Below are positions 35,609 through 44,877 of a DNA stretch of 64,000 nt, piece after piece (within the stretch, counting starts at the first letter, position 1; each line of letters starts with the position of its first letter). The DNA comes from Caldifermentibacillus hisashii (GTDB taxonomy: Bacteria > Bacillota > Bacilli > Bacillales > Caldibacillaceae), in assembly GCF_027568575.1 (NCBI RefSeq), contig NZ_JANUVP010000006.1, one strand, 5' to 3'. The notes under the pieces were generated by a model. It saw nothing but the letters and a program-made list of their open reading frames with translations. It had not been told where the DNA came from and did no database searches. The position numbers were made by a program, and so were the translations under genes.

Positions 35609-35667
35609 AAGTGCTCTTGCGGCTCTGCTTTCGCCTAAAGGCTCGGCAATCGCCGAGTTTTCTTTAC
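35609..35667 (-). repeat. R3 repeat, inverse copy
   Basis: On the minus strand it reads GAAAACTCGGCGATTGCCGAG then CCTTTAGGCGAAAGCAGAGCCG (split here). It matches the copy at 18181-18225, with the hairpin ACTCGGC/GCCGAG intact but the loop changed. Confidence 0.65.
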
Positions 35668-35859
35668 AAAACCGGCTAAAATCCGGAAAATTCAAATCAT
35701 CCTTTTCCAATGATATAATTGGTTTTATTAACAAATGGTAAAATAAAATAAAAGGATTTTTTGATCTTTCTATTTTGGTCATATTTTATGATATAATTTT
35801 CTAAAAAACACTGAAGGGTTTCATCATACTGCTTGTAATCTGACCAAGGGAGATTTTAT

Positions 35860-36495
35860 ATGGATTTTTCGAATATGCAAGAAAACCTTATGGAATTAAT
35901 TCAAGATTACCGTTCTTTTGGTCCAATACCGGGACTGGTTTTACCGATCATTGAAGCCTTCTTACCTTTTTTACCTTTATTCGTATTTGTGACTGCCAAT
36001 GCAAGTGCATTCGGGTTGGGATGGGGTTTTTTGTTTTCATGGATTGGTGCATGTACCGGTGCGTTGATTGTTTTCTCAATTGTTCGGAAATATGGACAGA
36101 AACGGTTTTTAGCGTTTTTAAAAAATCATAAGCAAGTGAAAAGACTTGTAGACTGGGTGGACAGGCATGGGTTCGGACCTTTATTCTTGTTAATGTGTTT
36201 TCCGTTTACACCTTCTGCAGTCGTGAATATTGTCGCCGGTTTATCGAGAATAAGTATTTATCAATATGGTGTGGCGGTATTAGCAGGAAAAATGGTCATG
36301 ATTTTTAGTATCAGCTATATCGGACATGATATCCCGTCATTAATCCATAATCCAAAAAAGACGATTATACTAGGGATTGTGATTGTCATTCTCTGGTATA
36401 TTGGTAAGCGAATTGAGGCCCATCTGGATAAAAAAATAGAATCGGATCGAATCTCGAATTTGAAATCAAGGGAAAAGGGTGAGCAAGACGAATAA
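35860..36495 (+). CDS. yhjE: YhjE, DedA/TVP38-type (VTT domain) membrane protein
   Basis: A 211-residue membrane protein of the VTT/DedA superfamily with about five hydrophobic segments and the family motifs EAFLPFLPL and FPFTPSAVVNIVAG. Members move lipids across membranes. GGGAGA precedes the ATG. addB follows 53 bases later; the sipV gene that separates them in B. subtilis is absent. Confidence 0.83.
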   Translation: MDFSNMQENLMELIQDYRSFGPIPGLVLPIIEAFLPFLPLFVFVTANASAFGLGWGFLFSWIGACTGALIVFSIVRKYGQKRFLAFLKNHKQVKRLVDWVDRHGFGPLFLLMCFPFTPSAVVNIVAGLSRISIYQYGVAVLAGKMVMIFSISYIGHDIPSLIHNPKKTIILGIVIVILWYIGKRIEAHLDKKIESDRISNLKSREKGEQDE

Positions 36496-36548
36496 TCGAG
36501 GCTCTTTCTGAAAATGTCGTTTAAAGTTATGTAAGGAGGCAGATGCGG

Positions 36549-39500
36549 ATGTCACTGCGATTTGTTAGAGGTCGTTCCGGCAGTGGAAAAACAACTTTCT
36601 TGTTAAATGAAATGAAGGAATCATTGCAACAAAAACCTGACGGGAAACCAATCTTTTTGATTGTCCCGGACCAAATGACATTTTTAACTGAATATAAAAT
36701 GGTGTCGCAACCGGATCTTAAAGGTATGATTCGATTGCAAGTATATAGCTTTACCCGACTTGCCTGGCGAATCCTTCAAGAAACAGGCGGGATTACCCGG
36801 CTACATATCAGTACGACCGGTTTAAATATGTTAATTCGGAAAATTGTTAATGAAAACAAAGAAAAGTTTCTTGTTTTCAAACAAAGTGCCGAAAAAAAGG
36901 GGTTTATTGATCATCTGGAAAAAATAGTAACAGAATTTAAGAGATACTGTATTACCCCATCGGAACTAAATAATGAGCTCGAAACCATTTCCAATGAACC
37001 GACACTGGAAGGAAAAATTCATGACCTAGAGCTGATTTATGAGCAATTTGAAAATACAATTAAGCAAAAATACTTAGCTTCAGAAGATTATTTAATGCTT
37101 TTGGCTGAAAAAATTAAGGAATCAGAAACACTAAAGGATGCCGAAGTTTTTATCGACGGGTTTTACAGTTTCACCCCGCAGGAATATTTAGTCATCGAAC
37201 AGTTGCTTAAAAGTGCAAGGAGGGTGACAATTGCCTTAAATGGTGAAAGAACTTATCGTGAAAGTTTACCGGGAGAATTTCATTTGTTCCGAATGACGGG
37301 AGAAACCTATGCGACCGTTTATGAGATTGCCAGGATTAACGGAATTGAAGTAGAGGAAGATGTCGCTTTAAATCAATCAGTACGTTTTCAAGATGAATCA
37401 CTTGCCCATCTTGAAAAATATTATGAAGCGCTCCCGGTTCAACCATTTACAAAGGATGCCAATATTTACTTTTGTGAAGCTACTAACGCAAGGGCGGAAA
37501 TTGAAGGAATCGGGAGGAAAATTGTTGCCCTCGTTCGCGATCGAGGATACAGATATAAAGACATCGCCGTTCTTGTCCGAAACGGTCAAAATTACCAAGA
37601 ACTGTTTGAGACGATTTTCTATGATTACGAAATACCTTATTATATTGATCAAAAGCGACCGATGCTAAACCACCCGTTAATCGAATTTATTCGTTCATCT
37701 TTGGAAATTATAACGAGCTATTGGCGCTATGATCCTGTTTTTCGTGCGGTTAAAACCGACTTGCTTTTTCCATTAAATGCAAATATTCATGTCATGCGGG
37801 AAAAAATGGACCGACTTGAAAATTATTGCTTGGCATACGGTATTCAAGGGGACAAGTGGACGCGGAAAGAACGCTGGCGCTATCGGAGGATTAGCGGACT
37901 GGATCGGGATTTTCCTCAAACCGATGAAGAAAAACAGTTTGAGCAAGAATTGAATGAATCCCGTTTGATGATCGCCGCTCCGATTAACCGTTTAGCAGGC
38001 AGATTGAAGAAAGCAAAGAACGGCAAAGAGCTTTGTACCGCTTTGTTTTTATATTTAGAGGAGCTTGATATACCTGCTAAATTGGAAAAAATGCAGCAAG
38101 ATGCCGAGGAAAACGGGAAATTAATGCTAAGTCGTGAACATGGACAAGCCTGGGACGGAGTTCTCCAATTACTAGATGAATATGTTGAAATATTAGGAGA
38201 TAAAGAACTATCGATTAAACAGTTTTCCGAAATCATTGAAGCGGGCCTTGAATCCCTACATTTTTCTTTAGTTCCTCCTGCGATTGATCAAGTGGTCATT
38301 GCCGACTTGGAATTATCAAGACTATCAGACATTAAGGCTGCGTTTGTCATCGGTATGATTGACGGAATTATGCCGATGAAATTTCAGGAGGATGGTATTT
38401 TGACCGATGAGGAAAGGGAAAAACTGCTCTCATCCGGTTTAACGCTCGCTCCTACCAATAAAATGCGCTTGCTGGACGAAGAATTTATCGCTTATAAGGC
38501 ATTTACGACTCCGGCGGAACTTTTATTCCTTAGTTATCCGTTAGCAAATGAAGAAGGGAAAGCGTTAATCCCTTCACCGTATTTAAAACGTTTGGGAGAA
38601 ATGTTCCCGAATGGAAACCATTTATTTTTTGGAAATGAGGTAAGTGAATTACCAACGGAAGAACAACTTGAATTTTTATTAAACCGGAAGCAGGCACTAA
38701 CACATGTAACGTACCAGTTACAAGCTTACAAACGTCATGAACCTATTGATGCGATTTGGTGGGACGGATATAACCTGTTGATGACCGGCAGGGACAGAGA
38801 CTCGGCTGTAAAGGTACTCTCAAGTTTATTTTATGAAAATAAAGCAAAACGGCTCTCAGCATCTACGGTTAAAGATCTCTACGGGGAAGAAATAAATGGG
38901 AGCATTTCAAGAATGGAAATGTTTAACCGCTGTCCGTTTTCACATTTTATGTCCCATGGTCTTCGTTTACAAGAAAGAAAGATTTACCGCCTTGATGCAC
39001 CGGATATCGGTGAGATGTTTCACAGTGCACTGAAATATGTCGGAGATCAGGTAATGAAGGAAAATTTGTCTTGGGGAAAATTAACAAAAAGACAAATCCG
39101 GGCATTGGTTGCTGATGCGGTTACATATCTCGCTCCGAAGTTGCAAAACGAAATTTTATTAAGCTCCAATCGCCATCAGTATTTATTGCGGAAGTTGGAA
39201 CGGGTTATTTTACGCGCGACCGAAGTCATTGAGGAACAGGCAAAATCAAGCAAATTTGTTCCGTATCGTATGGAATTATCATTCGGACCAAACGGAGATC
39301 TTCCACCGGTTTTGTTTCAATTAAAGAATGGAATGAAAATGGCATTAGCTGGACGAATCGACCGAATAGATAAGGCAGAGAACGAAAATGGTGTCTTTTT
39401 AAGAATCATTGATTATAAATCGAGCAGTCATGATTTAAACATCGGGGAAGTGTATTACGGCCTTGCTTTACAAATGCTTACGTACTTGGATATATTGGTT

Positions 39501-40019
39501 CGCTACTCAGAACAGCTCGTCGGTACAAAAGCTGACCCGGCCGGTGTCCTATATTTCCACATCCACAATCCAATTATTAAAAGTAAGAAGTTATTGACAA
39601 TAGAGGAAATAGAAGAGTTAATTTTTAAAGATTTCAAGATGACCGGATTAGTTTTAGCGGATCCGGAAGTTGTTCGGATGATGGACCAAACATTGGAGCG
39701 TGGGGATTCAAAGATTATTTCCGCAGGTTTAAAGACAGATGGTACGCTAACAGCTCGTTCAAAAGTAGCAAATAAGGAAGACTTTTCCCATTTGCGGCAA
39801 TATGTAAGGCAAGTATTTGAAAAGACCGGGAATGAAATCGTCGAAGGGAATGTCGATATTGCGCCCTATAAAATGGATGATCGAGTTCCTTGTACCTATT
39901 GCCCGTTTAAATCTGTTTGCCAGTTTGATCAGACGTTAAAGGAAAATAATTATCGAATATTACCTTCACTAAATAATGAGAATGCAATGGAGCGGGTTAA
40001 GGAGGTTGTGAAATCTTGA
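36549..40019 (+). CDS. addB: AddB, helicase-exonuclease subunit
   Basis: A 1156-residue subunit of the AddAB double-strand break resection enzyme (RecBCD analogue). Walker A GRSGSGKTT lies at residues 8-16. The nuclease domain is C-terminal (DYKSSSHDL), and the iron-sulphur cluster cysteines are seen at about 794 (NRCPF) and at about 1114-1124 (CTYCPFKSVC). It scans for Chi-like sites in B. subtilis. The ATG at 36549 lies 9 bases after AAGGAGG. It overlaps addA by 4 bases. Confidence 0.94.
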   Translation: MSLRFVRGRSGSGKTTFLLNEMKESLQQKPDGKPIFLIVPDQMTFLTEYKMVSQPDLKGMIRLQVYSFTRLAWRILQETGGITRLHISTTGLNMLIRKIVNENKEKFLVFKQSAEKKGFIDHLEKIVTEFKRYCITPSELNNELETISNEPTLEGKIHDLELIYEQFENTIKQKYLASEDYLMLLAEKIKESETLKDAEVFIDGFYSFTPQEYLVIEQLLKSARRVTIALNGERTYRESLPGEFHLFRMTGETYATVYEIARINGIEVEEDVALNQSVRFQDESLAHLEKYYEALPVQPFTKDANIYFCEATNARAEIEGIGRKIVALVRDRGYRYKDIAVLVRNGQNYQELFETIFYDYEIPYYIDQKRPMLNHPLIEFIRSSLEIITSYWRYDPVFRAVKTDLLFPLNANIHVMREKMDRLENYCLAYGIQGDKWTRKERWRYRRISGLDRDFPQTDEEKQFEQELNESRLMIAAPINRLAGRLKKAKNGKELCTALFLYLEELDIPAKLEKMQQDAEENGKLMLSREHGQAWDGVLQLLDEYVEILGDKELSIKQFSEIIEAGLESLHFSLVPPAIDQVVIADLELSRLSDIKAAFVIGMIDGIMPMKFQEDGILTDEEREKLLSSGLTLAPTNKMRLLDEEFIAYKAFTTPAELLFLSYPLANEEGKALIPSPYLKRLGEMFPNGNHLFFGNEVSELPTEEQLEFLLNRKQALTHVTYQLQAYKRHEPIDAIWWDGYNLLMTGRDRDSAVKVLSSLFYENKAKRLSASTVKDLYGEEINGSISRMEMFNRCPFSHFMSHGLRLQERKIYRLDAPDIGEMFHSALKYVGDQVMKENLSWGKLTKRQIRALVADAVTYLAPKLQNEILLSSNRHQYLLRKLERVILRATEVIEEQAKSSKFVPYRMELSFGPNGDLPPVLFQLKNGMKMALAGRIDRIDKAENENGVFLRIIDYKSSSHDLNIGEVYYGLALQMLTYLDILVRYSEQLVGTKADPAGVLYFHIHNPIIKSKKLLTIEEIEELIFKDFKMTGLVLADPEVVRMMDQTLERGDSKIISAGLKTDGTLTARSKVANKEDFSHLRQYVRQVFEKTGNEIVEGNVDIAPYKMDDRVPCTYCPFKSVCQFDQTLKENNYRILPSLNNENAMERVKEVVKS

Positions 40020-43000
40020 ATATACCACAAAAACCGGCCGAGGCCATTTGGACAGATGACCAGTGGAAGGCAATCCATGCAAGAGACAGAGATATATTAG
40101 TGGCTGCGGCAGCGGGTTCAGGAAAGACGGCCGTTCTTGTCGAGAGAATTATTCAGCGAATTCTTGATGAAGAAAACCCGATAAATGTTGATGAATTACT
40201 TGTTGCCACGTTTACGAACGCTTCTGCTGCGGAAATGCGTCATCGCGTCGGCATTGCTCTTGAAAAGGAAATCGCGGCCCGTCCCGATTCCGTGCATTTA
40301 CGGAGACAATTAAACCTATTGAATCATGCAACAATATCAACCTTGCACGCATTTTGTTTAGAAATTGTCCGAAAATATTATTATTTAATCGATATTGATC
40401 CGGGGTTTCGTATCCTTGATGAAACAGAAGGGATATTGCTTAAGGACGAAGCAATTGAAAGCCTGTTGGAAGAAGAGTACGGTAAGGAAAATAATGAGGC
40501 GTTTTTCAAAGTTGTCGATATGTATACCAATGACCGCAGTGACGTCGCTTTACAAGATTTAATTTTGAGATTATACGAATTTTCCCGAGCCAATCCAAAT
40601 CCAGACAAATGGCTTGATGATTTAGTTGCCAATTATGATATTAAAGAAGAACAATCGGTGGAAGATCTTCCGTTTATCAAGCCGCTATTATTTGATTTAG
40701 AACTGCAACTAAATGAAGCCAAAAGTTTTTTTGAGAAAGGTTTGGAACTGACGAAAGTACCGGGTGGACCGTATAAACGTGCGGAAAATTTCGAAAGTGA
40801 TTTATTGCTTTTGGATTCAATTATCCGTGCGAAAAATGAATCATTTCAAGCTCTTTATGATATTTTTCAAAACATTAAGTTTACGACTCTTAAATCATGC
40901 AGAGGTGATGAATTCATTCCTGAACTGATAGAGGAGTCGAAAAACTTACGGGATCAAGGGAAAAAAATCATTCAAAAATTACAAGTGGACTTGTTCTCCA
41001 GAAAACCGGAAACATTTTTAAAAGATATGCAGGAAATGAAACAACCGGTTGAGACATTGGTTCGCCTAGTTAAATCTTTTGCAGAAAAATTTGATTCGTT
41101 GAAGAGAGAAAAAGCCGTTGTTGATTTTTCTGACCTTGAACATTTTGCGCTTCGAATACTTGGACAAACGGATGAATCCGGTATTCTTCGGCCGACCGAG
41201 GCAGCCCTTGCCTATCAGAAGCAGTTCAAAGAAGTTTTTATTGATGAATATCAAGATACGAATATGGTGCAAGAAACCATCCTTCAATTGGTGAAAAAAC
41301 CTACGGAAGAAAATGGAAATCTATTTATGGTCGGGGATGTTAAACAGTCTATATACCGGTTTCGGTTAGCTGAGCCGAATCTATTTTTACAAAAATATTT
41401 ATCTTTTACCCATGATGGAATAGACCATGGTCTTCGGATTGATTTAGCGCAAAATTTTCGCAGCAGACAGGAAATTTTGGATGCAACGAACTTTTTGTTT
41501 AAACAAATAATGGGGGTTCAAGTCGGAGAAATTGAATATGATGAAGCGGCAGAATTGAAAAAAGGTGCCGCCTATCCGGAAGATGAGCCCTATCCCGTTG
41601 AACTGACAATTCTTTATCGAGAGGATGATGAAGAGGATCAATTGGAGAAGAATGAGGATAAAACAGAGGACCATGACACTGAGACGGTTTCATTTACAGA
41701 AGAAGAATTACAACAATCGGAAATGGAATCCCGATTTGTAGCGAAAAAGATCCGGGAGCTCATCGATAGTGAAAAACAAGTTTATGATGCAAAGAAAAAA
41801 ATGTATCGACCGCTTCAATACCGGGATATTGTTATTTTGCTTCGTTCCTTTACTTGGGCACCGCAATTTATGGAAACACTGAAGGAATACGGTATACCCG
41901 CCTATGCAGAGCTGGCGGGAGGATATTTTCAAGCTTCCGAAGTGTCGATTATGCTTGCTTTATTGAAAGTTATTGACAATCCCTATCAAGATATTCCGTT
42001 AGTTTCAGTTCTTCGCTCACCGATTGTCGGATTACATGAAGAAGAGCTTTCCCGGATTCGAATCATTGATCGAAAGGTGAGCTTTTATGAAGCGGCAAAA
42101 AAATTTGAACGGATAAGAGGAAAAAATGAATTTGAGGAATCAATTATTTACAAGTTAAATCTGTTCTTTTCCCAGTTGAAAAAATGGCGTACGCAAGCAA
42201 GGCAAGGTTCTTTATCTGATTTAATCTGGCAATTGTACCGAGATACCTACTTTTACGATTATGTCGGCGGTTTACCCGGGGGAAGACAGCGACAAGCGAA
42301 TCTGCGTGCTTTATATGATCGGGCACGGCAATATGAATCGACTTCTTTTCGCGGTTTGTTCCGGTTTTTGCGCTTTATTGAACGAATGCAAGAGCGTGGT
42401 GATGATCTCGGGGTTGCGAGAAGTTTAGGGGAAAAAGAAGATGTCGTCCGGATCATGACGATTCACAGCAGTAAGGGATTAGAATTTCCGGTCGTATTCA
42501 TTGCCGGTCTTGCTAGGAAATTTAATATGAAGGATTTGACTAAACGTTACTTATTCGATAAGGAATATGGATTTGCAACGGAATATATCAATCCGGAAAA
42601 GCAAATTGTCTACCCGTCTCTGTTTCAAATGGCTCTGCAAAGAAAAAAACGGCTTGAATTAGTAGCGGAAGAAATGCGTGTGCTTTATGTTGCCATGACA
42701 CGGGCAAAGGAAAAACTTTATCTCATTGCCTCAAGCAAAAACAAAGAAAAATTACTGGCTAAATGGCAAAAGTATCTGGAAGAAACAAATTGGTTATTAA
42801 ATGATTTTGATCGTATGGAAAGTAAAAATTATTTGGACTGGATCGGTCCGGCCTTAATCCGCCATCGCGATGGGGAGGAATTGCGTTTACACTCGTCCGA
42901 CCGTTTGGATAATGAAACTGTACAGGAAATTGTTAACCATTCGTCCCAATGGAAGATTCATTTGATACCAAGTCAACAATTGGTAAGTACAGAAAATGGA

Positions 43001-43798
43001 GAAAATGCCGGTGATCATTTCTTAACTTTTGTGAAACAGGGAGAGTTGGTTCCTGTTGAGTCTGCATATAAAGAGCAAATTTCTCATCAGTTGAACTGGC
43101 AATATCGCTACCAAGCGGCAACCGTGCATCGCAGCAAACAATCTGTCTCGGAAATCAAACGACTGAAAGAAATACGTGATGAATATAGTGGTGAAGAACT
43201 AATCCGACCGTTTAAAAAGCCTATTACAAAAAGGCCCAAGTTTATGCAGGAAAAGACGTTGACTCCTGCAGAAAAGGGAACAGCCATGCACTTAGTCATG
43301 CAACATATTGATTTACGCAGGATGCCAACTGTCGAATCGTTAACAAACCAAATTTTTTATATGCAAGAGAAAGAATTGCTGACAGAAGATGAGGCAAATA
43401 TGATTCATCTGGAAGAGATTGTTCAATTTTATCATTCAGATTTAGGGCAAAGAATATTGGCGGCCGACTGGGTGAAACGAGAAGTTCCGTTCAGCTTTAC
43501 TGTACACCCGAAAGAAATTTATCCCGATTGGTCGGAAGGGGATGACCCGGTTTTTGTTCAAGGGATCATTGATTGTTTATTTAAAGATAAATCCGGTCTT
43601 GTTTTGGTCGATTATAAAACGGATCAAATCAGTGACCGATTTACAAAGGGGTATGATGAAGCAAAGCCGGTATTATTACAACGTTATCAAACACAAATCG
43701 ATTTATATCGGAGAGCGGTTGAAACCATATTGGCAGTTCCCGTAACGGATGCATACTTATACTTTTTTGACGGTGGCCATATATTGCCGGTTAAGTGA
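40016..43798 (+). CDS. addA: AddA, helicase-nuclease subunit
   Basis: A 1260-residue UvrD-type helicase with a C-terminal RecB-like nuclease. Walker A AAAGSGKTAVL is at about residues 31-41, Walker B VFIDEYQDTN at about 404-413, GDVKQSIYRFR just after, and motif VI LYVAMTRAKEKL in the C-terminal half. The nuclease motif VLVDYKTDQ is at about 1195-1203. The start is TTG overlapping the addB stop, 10 bases after AAGGAGG. It ends in a terminator into which an R1 repeat has inserted. Confidence 0.94.
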   Translation: MNIPQKPAEAIWTDDQWKAIHARDRDILVAAAAGSGKTAVLVERIIQRILDEENPINVDELLVATFTNASAAEMRHRVGIALEKEIAARPDSVHLRRQLNLLNHATISTLHAFCLEIVRKYYYLIDIDPGFRILDETEGILLKDEAIESLLEEEYGKENNEAFFKVVDMYTNDRSDVALQDLILRLYEFSRANPNPDKWLDDLVANYDIKEEQSVEDLPFIKPLLFDLELQLNEAKSFFEKGLELTKVPGGPYKRAENFESDLLLLDSIIRAKNESFQALYDIFQNIKFTTLKSCRGDEFIPELIEESKNLRDQGKKIIQKLQVDLFSRKPETFLKDMQEMKQPVETLVRLVKSFAEKFDSLKREKAVVDFSDLEHFALRILGQTDESGILRPTEAALAYQKQFKEVFIDEYQDTNMVQETILQLVKKPTEENGNLFMVGDVKQSIYRFRLAEPNLFLQKYLSFTHDGIDHGLRIDLAQNFRSRQEILDATNFLFKQIMGVQVGEIEYDEAAELKKGAAYPEDEPYPVELTILYREDDEEDQLEKNEDKTEDHDTETVSFTEEELQQSEMESRFVAKKIRELIDSEKQVYDAKKKMYRPLQYRDIVILLRSFTWAPQFMETLKEYGIPAYAELAGGYFQASEVSIMLALLKVIDNPYQDIPLVSVLRSPIVGLHEEELSRIRIIDRKVSFYEAAKKFERIRGKNEFEESIIYKLNLFFSQLKKWRTQARQGSLSDLIWQLYRDTYFYDYVGGLPGGRQRQANLRALYDRARQYESTSFRGLFRFLRFIERMQERGDDLGVARSLGEKEDVVRIMTIHSSKGLEFPVVFIAGLARKFNMKDLTKRYLFDKEYGFATEYINPEKQIVYPSLFQMALQRKKRLELVAEEMRVLYVAMTRAKEKLYLIASSKNKEKLLAKWQKYLEETNWLLNDFDRMESKNYLDWIGPALIRHRDGEELRLHSSDRLDNETVQEIVNHSSQWKIHLIPSQQLVSTENGENAGDHFLTFVKQGELVPVESAYKEQISHQLNWQYRYQAATVHRSKQSVSEIKRLKEIRDEYSGEELIRPFKKPITKRPKFMQEKTLTPAEKGTAMHLVMQHIDLRRMPTVESLTNQIFYMQEKELLTEDEANMIHLEEIVQFYHSDLGQRILAADWVKREVPFSFTVHPKEIYPDWSEGDDPVFVQGIIDCLFKDKSGLVLVDYKTDQISDRFTKGYDEAKPVLLQRYQTQIDLYRRAVETILAVPVTDAYLYFFDGGHILPVK

Positions 43799-43804
43799 AA
43801 TACA

Positions 43805-43843
43805 CCCGTACAGGATACATAAATAACCTGTACGGGTTTTTAT
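43805..43843 (+). terminator. addA terminator
   Basis: A perfect 10-bp stem, CCCGTACAGG/CCTGTACGGG, with TTTTTAT after it. The last five bases, TTTAT, are the left flank of R1 copy E. Confidence 0.88.
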
Positions 43844-43984
43844 TTCACCTAAAAGGCGGTCCAAGACCCTCACCTCAAGATTTTCGAGTTTACAAAGAAG
43901 ATAGGTGGGGACGGGATGGCCGCATGTGTCCGATTGGTTCAACTAACAATCAGTGGGGGGATGCCCCACTGATTGAAGTTTCAC
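43844..43984 (+). repeat. R1 repeat copy E, full length
   Basis: A 141-bp copy directly after TTTAT (43839-43843) in the addA terminator. Outer stem GCGGTC/GGCCGC, inner stem CCTCACCT/AGGTGGGG, conserved CCGATTGGTTCAACTAAC, terminal hairpin ATCAGTGGGG/CCCCACTGAT, end GAAGTTTCAC. It lies between converging addA and gerPF. Confidence 0.85.
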
Positions 43985-43999
43985 GATAGCTAAGTTTTA

Positions 44000-44218
44000 C
44001 TAATTATTCTGTCCGGAAGGTTGGTCTACTAGATCAGGGTCGACGGCATTCGTTGCACTAAATCCATTATTTGTAATGGAAAGTCCTCCAATATTCCCTG
44101 AACCGGAGCCTTGATTTTGTTTCGTATTCGACTTTGGTGCAATATTCAATGTGTCGCCAAAATTAACAACACCACCGCCTATATTAATAAGTTGAATCGA
44201 ACCGATGATGGCTGGCAT
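44000..44218 (-). CDS. gerPF: GerPF, spore germination protein
   Basis: A 72-residue GerPA/GerPF family protein, the same length as B. subtilis GerPF. It starts MPAIIGSIQLINIGGGVVNFGD and ends DPDLVDQPSGQNN. The GerP proteins of the inner coat let germinants reach their receptors. It is the last gene of the gerP operon. The ATG at 44216-44218 was chosen because AAAGG lies before it. Confidence 0.92.
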   Translation of the reverse strand: MPAIIGSIQLINIGGGVVNFGDTLNIAPKSNTKQNQGSGSGNIGGLSITNNGFSATNAVDPDLVDQPSGQNN

Positions 44219-44297
44219 GTTTACCATCCTTTATCATAAGGTTTAAGCTTTCAAACACTACTTCCTTATAATTTATGAAAATTGACGCAATATGTTC

Positions 44298-44699
44298 TTA
44301 TTCCGTTTGATTTGTTGCTTTCTGAATATTTTCAGGCTCGGCAATTTGTCTAATCTCTTTTCGGCGATTTTCTAAATAAATATTTTTATTACTGCCAATC
44401 TGAATAATAGATGAACTCGTTGCCCCTAAAATATTTATTCGGTTAACAACAATACAACCACACATATGTTGGTTCCGATAATAAATTTGCTGATCTATTG
44501 GAGGAAGTATAAGCGGTAGAGAAAAAATGCCGTAATTTATTACATCACCTTCATTTTCTAAAAACAACTCTTTATCGCGTTTAACCGCAAATGTGTCGCT
44601 TTTGGCGTTAATAATGGTGCTGTCGCCAATGAGTAAATGTGAGGAAAAAGTAAGAATTTGTATGCCTATTCTTTCCACCTTTGATATACGTTTTAACAT
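44298..44699 (-). CDS. gerPE: GerPE, spore germination protein
   Basis: A 133-residue GerPE family protein, starting MLKRISKVERIGIQILTFSS. It is soluble with short beta-rich repeats (LLIGDST, FAVKRDKE). The ATG lies one base after the gerPD stop codon and has no own ribosome site, so it is probably translated by coupling to gerPD. Confidence 0.88.
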   Translation of the reverse strand: MLKRISKVERIGIQILTFSSHLLIGDSTIINAKSDTFAVKRDKELFLENEGDVINYGIFSLPLILPPIDQQIYYRNQHMCGCIVVNRINILGATSSSIIQIGSNKNIYLENRRKEIRQIAEPENIQKATNQTE

Positions 44700-44700
44700 A

Positions 44701-44877
44701 TTAACGTGTCGCTATAGGGACGAATGGACCAATTAACAAGGAAGATGAAGGTGAATCATAGGCACACACCATTTGCATCGAATCTGTGTCTCCTACTAAA
44801 ACAGCAGAGGAGCTGGCAATCGCAATAATATTTATATTCACTACATGCAAATCGTGATTAATCACTTCCAAGATCAT
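44701..44877 (-). CDS. gerPD: GerPD, spore germination protein
   Basis: A 58-residue protein, MILEVINHDLHVVNINIIAI (continuing ASSSAVLVGDTDSMQM) and ending GPFVPIATR. This is the size and pattern of GerPD, and it lies between gerPE and gerPC as expected. GAGAGGAAAAGA precedes the ATG, which overlaps the end of gerPC by 20 bases. Confidence 0.9.
   Translation of the reverse strand: MILEVINHDLHVVNINIIAIASSSAVLVGDTDSMQMVCAYDSPSSSLLIGPFVPIATR

Larger units (their letters stand above)
35435..35859. other. Gap yhjD-yhjE with composite repeats
   Basis: Contains R4 copy a (35535-35605) joined directly to R3 in inverse orientation (35609-35667), then an AT-rich yhjE promoter region. A TATAAT-like box occurs near 35790. 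Confidence 0.5.

Noticed and set aside
43924..43950. tRNA T-arm resemblance (GGTTCAACT) in R1 repeats
   Set aside because: The motif is similar to a T-loop but the flanking bases do not pair as a 5-bp T-stem and no other tRNA arm is present.
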